From NCBI GenBank assembly GCA_030374805.1, contig JARGSG010000025.1, positions 248,001 to 312,000 of the forward strand: a stretch of DNA of 64,000 nucleotides, in the 5' to 3' direction. The translations under genes and the position numbers were made by a program. Positions 56,808 to 64,000 of this stretch are shown here, in pieces (the first letter of the stretch is position 1; every line of letters starts with the position of its first letter). This stretch comes from Gracilaria gracilis. Taxonomy: Eukaryota > Rhodophyta > Florideophyceae > Gracilariales > Gracilariaceae. The notes beneath the pieces are model-generated. The model was not told the DNA's origin. It saw only the letters and a list, made by a program, of their open reading frames with translations, and made no database searches.

Positions 56808-57612
56808 TACAATCATGGCAGCTCCTTTCATAGGTAGAGGGCGTATTATCACCATGGTTTACAAAAATGGTTCTCCTTAAGATATCTTTCTCTCCATCGA
56901 AGAATTCATTGGCCCAGATTGCCTTCCTCAAGGTCCAATCTTCTTCTGTGGCGCGAACGACCTTCTCAAAAGAGTAATTCTATTTTGCCTGGCATGACAT
57001 ATAGAATACTTGGTCTTCATCCAGAATGGTCGCATTGTTCCCATCTCTTGCCAATACGGAATTGAGCACTGCATACGAACCGCTCTTTACATCGCCGTTT
57101 TTGCTGTCGGCGCTTCCCCACAGGATGGTATTGCGCCTCCCTCTCCCAATAGTCTAACCACAGCCACCGGAAAAGAGGCTCTTGCAATAGCTCAAAGCTT
57201 CTGGACCGCAGGTCTTACTTGCACTATCGTCGACGAACACGCCTTTCCCAAGTCTTACTACCAAAAGCTAGTTTGGATCTCTTCCTTCAATCTCATCGAT
57301 TCTTCATTTAGATTATTTACCATGTATGAAGTGGCTTTTGTGTACAAAAGCATTGTCACAACTATTGTTAAGAAGCTGCTACCGATACCCACCTTCAACA
57401 GTTGACTCTCTTACAATATCCCCACTACAGTGGAATTCATTCTAGAATACGGCAACAACCTTATTACCTTCTCAGACCCTTTCTCTGAGTGTGAATCTAA
57501 AAATGCCTACTTTTATCTCACCTCCGCAGATGAAAAATTAGCCAAAAGGCGGGATTTTACCCCTTTCTACACCAACTCTGACACTGCTCTTGGGAATGAA
57601 GTTCTTTAGTAA
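56808..57612 (+). pseudogene. Element ORF-B remnant, copy 2
   Basis: Conserved with copy 1: RGRIITMVYKNGS, FLSIEEFIGPDCLPQGPIFF, FIQNGRIVPISCQYGIEHC, KEALAIAQSFWTAGLTCTIV, and, past an in-frame stop, LEYGNNLITFSDPF and YFYLTSADEKLAKRR. Function not recognised. Confidence 0.4.
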
Positions 57613-58152
57613 TTAGAACAAATTGTAAACCTTATATTCCGTATATATACACAAACTCTCCTCAGCCCATGCAGATTAGCCCATTTTTGTTCTTCAATTC
57701 TCTTTACAATACCTTTCAAACAAATCATTTGTTCACATTTCATTTCAAGCCTCTATCAAGAACACACACAAAAACACAGGCCCTATATTAAAACTACTCA
57801 TCTTCGTCATCTAATAGCATCTATTCTTTTTCGTAATCCCTGTCTTTATTTTTATCATGGCCATCTAACATCTCTTTATTTTCATTTTCGTGCTCGTCCT
57901 CTAAATCATCTGTATCTTCCATTCCATCTTCTCCCTTCGTTGTACCCCTCTCTCTCATTCACTACCATCCATTTCACGATGTCCGCTCATTATTAGTTTA
58001 TGGTGTACCCCGTGCGTATATCGTACTTTAGAGCATACTCGTGCACTATTTACAAAGATACATTAAGCTCATATCATCTATAGCACACTTACACAACCAA
58101 TTTTGAGCAACAGATAAATAAAAAAAGTTTCTGGCGCACTAGTTCCAGGCTT

Positions 58153-58721
58153 GGACAGCAGACTGGGGTAGCGTGGCCCCTCATCGGAGCAGCGATGAAG
58201 CGCTAAGCTACTCCGGTCCACTGTCCCAACGCGCAGTGAGTGATAAACGTGTTTTGTTGGCATACGTGACACCGTCAACGTTCCGTGAGCAATGAAGCTA
58301 AACTGCACCCCGGCCCGCTGTCCACGAGCCTTGAGTGATGGAGCTCGGGGGTGGCATACTTGGAACCACCAGCGCGCCGTTGACAGCGGACCCGGGTGTC
58401 GTGGCGCTTCATCGGTACACCGATGAAGCGCCACGACACCTGGGCCGTAGTGACGACAACAGACCTGCGTAAGCTACTGAAGCATGTAGTATAGAGGGCT
58501 GTGAAACAGATCCGAATGGGAGTTAGTTGTACATGGCTGCGATGTTTCTGCAAACGCGATGCCCCGTAGTAGTAGGAACTGTGCCCTGGATATAGAGATT
58601 CGGGACCGACCGGGGGGGCAGGGCCAAAAAAAATTGTTTAACTTTTTGGAGAGCGGACCGATGTGCAGTGGCGTTTCATCGGTGCACCGATGAAGCGCCG
58701 CGACACCCGGGTCCGCTGTCC
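58153..58721. repeat. 74-bp palindrome units in copy 2
   Basis: Units at 58153-58226, 58381-58454 and 58648-58721 correspond one to one with those of copy 1 at 33863, 34092 and 34608. Further units at 59221-59294 (degenerate) and 59337-59410. Confidence 0.85.
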
Positions 58722-60277
58722 CGCGGGTGGTATAGATCGCCGGTCCTGGATGCGTTTGGAGGGATTCCAAACCACCGTAAGAAACTAATTTAGGGTATCT
58801 CGAGAGCATCCGCAGCAATGCTCACTATACTGACGTCATTAATATATGCAGCCCCATAACTGTATTACTAGGCTTCAAGTTCCAAGGAAGAAAGATTTCA
58901 CTTCTTGTGAACCTATTCTGTAAAAGAATGGCTTATACGATGTTTGCGCGGGAGCATTCGGGCGTGACAATAAGTCTGTAGAGACATGTGTGTTGCGTCT
59001 ACGGCTATGCAGCGATATGTATCGACCGGACGGTATCCGCGCCAGAAAGTTGCCCCTGTATCGTCAGTGTAGAATTGAAGCAACTCTATTACTATACTTA
59101 TTTCTACTATTTCTTAGCTTTTCGTAAGACCAATATCTTAATGAAAGAATAAGAGTACGCGAGAGATACGGAACTAAATAAATGTGGAGATACACGCGAA
59201 GTTATTAGTAAAGACGAGTAGGATATTGGACTTGGGTCTCATGGCGTTTCATCCCAGCACCGATGACGTGCCACGCCACCCCGGTTCGCTGTCCCAAGAA
59301 GATTATGTATTTCCAATTCATTAAAATGACAGCGTGGGACAGCGAACGGAGGTGTCGTGGCGCTTCATCGGTGCACCGATAAAGCGACATGGCCCCCCGT
59401 CCCGCTGTCAACGGCGCGTTGGAGGTGCCACGTATACCAAAACTCTAGCTTCATCACTCACGGCATGTGGAGAGCGGGCCAGTCTTCTGCTCGTTGTGCT
59501 GGACAAGATAGATTTACTTTTTCGAGAAGGTCGTTCCTGCCACAGAAGAAGATTGGACCTTGGGGAAGGCAATCTGCGGAAATGAAGTCTTCGATGGAAA
59601 GAAAGGTGTCTCGATGGGAAGCATTAGTGTAAATCATGGTGCCAATACGGCCTCTACCTAGGAGGACAGCTGGGATGATTGTAGAACGGAGGGAAGATGA
59701 ATGAGAGCTTATTGCGATGAGTTTGTTTGATTGAAGGTATGGGCTGTTGGAAGGTGTCGGGTGCTGGTAGCTGTGGAAGGAAAGTGGTCTACATTCTAAG
59801 GAGTGGGGAAAGCTTTAAGTAGACGACTGGGCTGTTGTTTTGGTCAAGAAAGAAAGTTTTCCAGGGGATAAGGAGATTTGTATGATTCGGTTATGGAAAG
59901 AAATGGGCAGCAGGGCTGTAGAAAAGGTAGGGTGGAAGAGTGTGTTTATGAGAAGGTATGCAGTGAAATAAAGTATAGAAAGTAAGAGTTTATGGTACCG
60001 TTGGTACCTTAGAGGTGGTGCATCAGGGGTTTCACTGGGATATGGTATGGACCGAGGTTGAGAAAATGTGGAGATTTCTAGGAAAAAATGGAAACTGTGT
60101 GGAATGGCGGGAAATAGGAGTGGATGTGAATGGGGTACCAAGGGTTGGGCAGCGCAAGTGGGTGTGTGGCCGACAGTGTCACGGGTGTGCGGAGTGGGGG
60201 GGAGTGCAGCAACCGTTGGGTTCATCTCGCTTGTTCTTATCTATCTTCGTTATCGTGAACCGTCGCTTATTTCTGCG

Positions 60278-61191
60278 ATGTCGAATGAGTACGTCGAGGA
60301 CGAGGAGCTAGTGGCTCTGCTTCACCGGATGGAGGTACCAAGGACGCCACCGGGAAGGAAGGAGGAGGGTGGGGATAAGGTTTGCATGGGGGAAAAGAGG
60401 GAAGTGGGGATGGAGAGGGAGGTGGGGGTGATGGGGGTGAAGGGAATGGAGGACCGGAGAGAAGTTTTACGGCGGAGATGGAGGAGCGGTTGAAAAGTCT
60501 TGGAGGGGATCTGAAGGAGCATTTGGACGACTGGCTTCCTGAGATGGTTGGTGAGATGGGAGGGGTGGTGCTGAGCGTGTCGGAGATTGGGGTGCCAATG
60601 GATTTGATATCTACGATCAGGAAAAGGATGAAGTTGGCTAGAATGGGGACTAGAAAGCATGTGAGTGGGATTGTAGAGTGCGTTGGGAGGGAGCTGGTGA
60701 CGCTGAGAAGGGAGAATATGGTGCTGAAGGGACGTGTGGAGGTGTTGGAGGCGTAAGTGGGACAGGTGGAGAATACGTGCCAATTGTTGTCGGAGGTGAA
60801 GGAGCTGGTGAACGAAGAAGACGTTGGGAGGGAGGCGGGAAGAGAGAAAGGGTCGCCGGTGACGTCTGGCTCTCGTGGTGGACGTGGGATTGTGAGGGGG
60901 AGGTACAGAGAAGGGGGTGGAGGGGAGGTTGGGGGAAGTCGGCTGAGGAAGAGGCGAAAGGGTGAGGTGATGGTGGACGAGGATGGGAAGGTGTATGTGC
61001 CGCGGCAGCTGCCAGGTAGAGCGCCACTAGTTGGGTTTGGTAGTGCGGCGGCGAACGCAGTTCGAACGGCGGAGCACATACTGGAGGAGCAGGAGGAGAA
61101 GAGGCTGGGAGAGGTTGGAAGCCGGTTTGGGGCTAGGAGGGTGTACGAGAATGGAGAGTGTTCCGTTAGAGTTCTTCAACTTGACATTTAG
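60278..61191 (+). pseudogene. Element ORF-A, copy 3 (inverted, broken)
   Basis: Begins MSNEYVEDEELVALLHRMEV and ends VRVLQLDI. Coiled coil (LRRENMVLKGRVEVLEA), SVSEIGVPMDLISTIRKRM, SRLRKRRKGEVMVDEDG, VPRQLPGRAPLVGFGSAAAN and AVRTAEHILEEQEEKRLG are all visible. An in-frame TAA at 60754-60756 stands where copies 1 and 2 have CAA, and there is a frame change near 60.36 kb. Confidence 0.55.
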
Positions 61192-61496
61192 GGAAATTGA
61201 GACTCAGGATCCGAATGCAGGGTTGGAATGGGGAAACGCTAATGGTGGGTTGGTAATTTTTTAGAGTGTTTTTGACGAATATGTGGAATGTAAGGTTACG
61301 AGCAGTTGCAGAAGAACTGCAAACTAGCCTTAAACTCCAGTAGGTGAGATTTGAACTGCACTGAACGGAAACGTAATTTCCCAATAAACTTGTTGCCTTG
61401 CCAACTAGCGCAAACTGCAAAATGCTAGTTTTTTCGGGGTTCTTTTTCATAACTAGCGATCTAGCATACTAAAATAGCATTCCGAGAACACCGACG

Positions 61497-62794
61497 AACC
61501 GTTGTAAGAGAGACGCTAACACAATGACGCCTCCAGAGCTTCGCTGTCTTTTATCATTGAAACCAAAGCGAGCAATTTGTTGTGAGCGTCTTGAAAAGCC
61601 GCAAGACGAACGCCGGGCTCTCCGATCGTGACGTGTGCACGTTTAGCGCCATTCTGAGCACCTTTCTGCGTAAATGCTTTTTTCATGTGACCATGGAGGC
61701 TGTTTCAATACGATTTGTCAATATGTGATTGGTATTTAAAGGTTTCGTTCTGTTTAAAGTTTTAGATATCCTTGAAGTTGACCGTTGTAAAGGGGGTTAA
61801 AGAGTGCTTTGTTACATTTTCGTTTTTTCTGCGCTTTTGTTCTTCCTTTTTGGAAGGAAGGAGCTTAGTCTAAGGTTTAAGAGAATAGGCTTAGAATGCT
61901 TCAGAGTTTCATGGTTCGGAAGATATTGCGTGTTTTTTGTTCACCACTCTAGAAATTGCCGTTTTGTTCACATTTATTTTCGGAACGTTACAGCGTAGAG
62001 TTTAGTGAGACCAGGGCTTCCTTGCGAATCAGCCATGAACTGCAAAACTGCCTTGTCTTCGTGCATTTAGGGCATCTTCGCCAAGAGCATCATAATGCCT
62101 TACCGACATAATTAAAAATCTTTTGTGGAACTTTTGACATACGCAAAATTTTCGGACAACTTCACTGGTGCACCGAAACTCTTGACTGAAACGCCATATC
62201 ATTTCATTACCGACATAGCCGCCGCCATAGAGTTATGATTTGCCGAGCGCTTTGCGGTGGATAAGAACTCACAAAAAAACGTTCCTACATGCAAGACATG
62301 AAGATCTACTGTCACCTTTCGTGTTAACACGATCACTTCACCCGCCTACGCTCACAATTGCGCTCCTTTTCTGAACCACAACGTACTCGACAGTTTGCAG
62401 TGATTCCCCGCACAACCACTATAAATCGTCGTGCAACTACTTGACGAGCGCCAAGAAGACGTTTGTGACGGTGAACGGCACTCCTTACTCTTTGGGACAA
62501 AATTACAACACTCAGAGTCGAGGTACGTACTCAACAGAATTTAAGGCAAACATCTAAAGATCAAAGCGACTTGAAGATGACTAACGTTGCCTTTCCTTCC
62601 GTGCGTTCTTACAACTTTACCCACTCACCCATTCTTACTTGTTGTATTGTCTACCCGCGTGAATTGGAACAAAGTGCATCATTAGGAAGGTGCTGTGGGT
62701 TAACTTCATGGCTTACTAACGCCCCGGTTTTTCTACTCTCCCCTTCTTGAGCAATACAAGGTACAGCTTTTCGTCGCTATCTTGCACTGGTGCA
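61497..62794. other. AT-rich region, nothing recognised
   Basis: About 1.3 kb right of the element end with no supportable gene, repeat or RNA. Confidence 0.5.
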
Positions 62795-63911
62795 ATGACG
62801 GACACTCAGAAAGAGGCAGATGTAGAGTGTGAGGTTGAACAGCAAGATACTGCTGACACGAGGCGTACTGCGGATAGTACTCCAACCAAATTAACACACG
62901 GAAAGCAAACGCAATGGAAAGATGTAGATTCTATGGCAGCCGTAATGTCTATTGTGCGTTTACCAGATGAATCTATAAACGGGTCAAAACAGAAGAAATC
63001 TGTTTGGCATTCACAACTGAAACAGGGGTTGATCGTCTGTTATCCCCGTTAATGGACAAACATCTTGAGTTAAACAATCGCCAGAAAATCAACACATGAA
63101 AAGCTCGGTCATGGCGCAGCATAGCGGATCAAGGCGCGAAGATTCTTGCGGCCTGTCGCAAACTGAAAAGCAGCTTTCGTGTACTTTTGGCACATCGACT
63201 GACTGGTCACCCAACAGAACCACAACGCATGCAATGTGCCATTGGTCTCTACAATAACGCCATCACTGTATTGCAATTTTATGATATCATCCGTAATCTG
63301 AACTATGCAAAGGGGAAGCCGTTCCAGTTTCCAATTACATATGAGTGGCTGGAGAGTAGCACAACGGAGCTGGATCCCGCTCCTACGCCAAAGGAGACAA
63401 TCGATGATCCGTCGCCATTGCATTCTGCACCCTCCACGAAGAATGTGGAAGTGGCTGGCCGTCCTACACATTCAACATCCGAAATTTATGGAGGTAATAT
63501 GAGGGCGTCAAAGACAAGAGATGTGGACGATGGGGTTCTCGAAAACGATGCTGAAGGACAAGAGAGGAAAGGCCATTTGCTACAAAGGCAACCAAAGCTC
63601 AGAAGAAGGCAAAAATAGAATCAAAACAAAGCGATGAAGCAATTAAGACTGCGCTTGACTCTTGGACGAAGGGGTTTATCGACGCAAACAGTGCGTCATT
63701 GGCAGCGGCATCTGCAAGGGCAGATGCAGAAGAGAAGAGGGTGGATAGAGATTACAATTTGCGAAAAGAATCAGATGAACTCGAGGCATTGAAGGATATA
63801 TTTAATGACGATGATGAAGATAGTAGAATGTACCGCAGGGCACTAAAGAAGAAAAGTTTGCACAGAATTCTCAAAGAACAGTCCGAAAGTTCGCATGATG
63901 AAGTGAGTTAG
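62795..63911 (+). pseudogene. SANT/trihelix-like ORF, broken
   Basis: Starts at ATG 62795 with an acidic leader, then QWKDVDSMAAVMSIV and KKSVWHSQLKQ, a SANT-like start. After a frame change near 63.055 kb and a TGA at 63097-63099 it continues RSWRSIADQGAKILAACRKL, FRVLLAHRLTGHPTE and IRNLNYAKGKPFQFPITYEW. After another frame change near 63.59 kb comes a coiled-coil tail (SARADAEEKRVDRDYNLRKE, ELEALKDIFNDDDED, LKKKSLHRILKEQ). The FxxL-x-R-x-x-GHP pattern recalls the SANT-like gene at 23681. Probably another transposon accessory gene or an expanded host family; dead here. Confidence 0.6.
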
Positions 63912-64000
63912 GAAAAAGTGACGAAAAGATAGGATTATTTTGACAAGTAGATACCAATCTGGTTTGAACCATGCTTGTTCCATATAGAATATGCCAGAGC

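Larger units (their letters stand above)
55000..61496. mobile_element. Large element, copies 2 and 3 arranged as inverted repeats
   Basis: Left terminus CGTCGGTGTTCTCGG at 55000 and right terminus CCGAGAACACCGACG at 61496. 55000 to about 59.42 kb repeats copy 1 (30.71-35.68 kb) in the same direction. From about 59.49 kb to 61496 the sequence is an inverted, shortened third copy of the same left part. So the element is a head-to-head structure with ORF-A at both ends and no transposase: a non-autonomous foldback form. Flanks (TTTTACTTA left, AACCGTTG right) show no target duplication. Confidence 0.7.

Overview
The window is nuclear DNA of a photosynthetic eukaryote, most likely a red alga. The grounds are a plastid-type phytoene desaturase, a phytol-kinase-like gene, single-exon host genes packed a few hundred bases apart, and a transposon set (Harbinger with a SANT partner, KDZ/Plavaka-like, MULE, piggyBac, pogo). 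The lineage is inferred; no species is claimed. All calls come from reading translations and motifs by eye.

Layout. 1-1.4 kb holds a Harbinger transposase with one reading-frame break. 1.8-14 kb is a dense host-gene island: phytol kinase and phytoene desaturase head to tail; a UPL3/TRIP12-type HECT ubiquitin ligase on the minus strand sharing a divergent 5' region with a double-SWIB organelle protein; and a secreted/ER-type single-pass membrane protein I could not name. The first two genes are metabolically linked: phytol salvage feeds prenylquinone and tocopherol synthesis, and phytoene desaturase passes electrons to plastoquinone.

From 14 kb on, almost everything is mobile or decayed. 15-17.2 kb is an intact two-gene Harbinger-type element. 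19.1-22.1 kb is a decayed pogo/Tigger transposase followed by a decayed piggyBac transposase. 22.2-24.8 kb carries two divergent accessory-type ORFs. 25.1-30.7 kb holds two pseudogenes of essential host genes in tandem, eIF5B and the FAT region of TOR kinase, cut off at 30.71 kb by a transposon end. 30.7-61.5 kb is a nest of large elements sharing ends that read CGTCGGTGTT..., with CTAGC-rich subterminal DNA, two copies of a KDZ/Plavaka-like transposase, three copies of a coiled-coil ORF, and many copies of a 74-bp perfect-palindrome-like unit that has become a 134-bp-period satellite. A MULE sits at 50.2-52.7 kb. The window ends in a broken SANT-like ORF.

The most unusual item is at 39.9-43.1 kb: a beta-class (N6-adenine/N4-cytosine type) DNA methyltransferase followed in the same direction by a SET (protein lysine methyltransferase) domain, embedded in the transposon nest. 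A mobile-DNA-linked module that could write both a DNA mark and a histone mark would be new to me.
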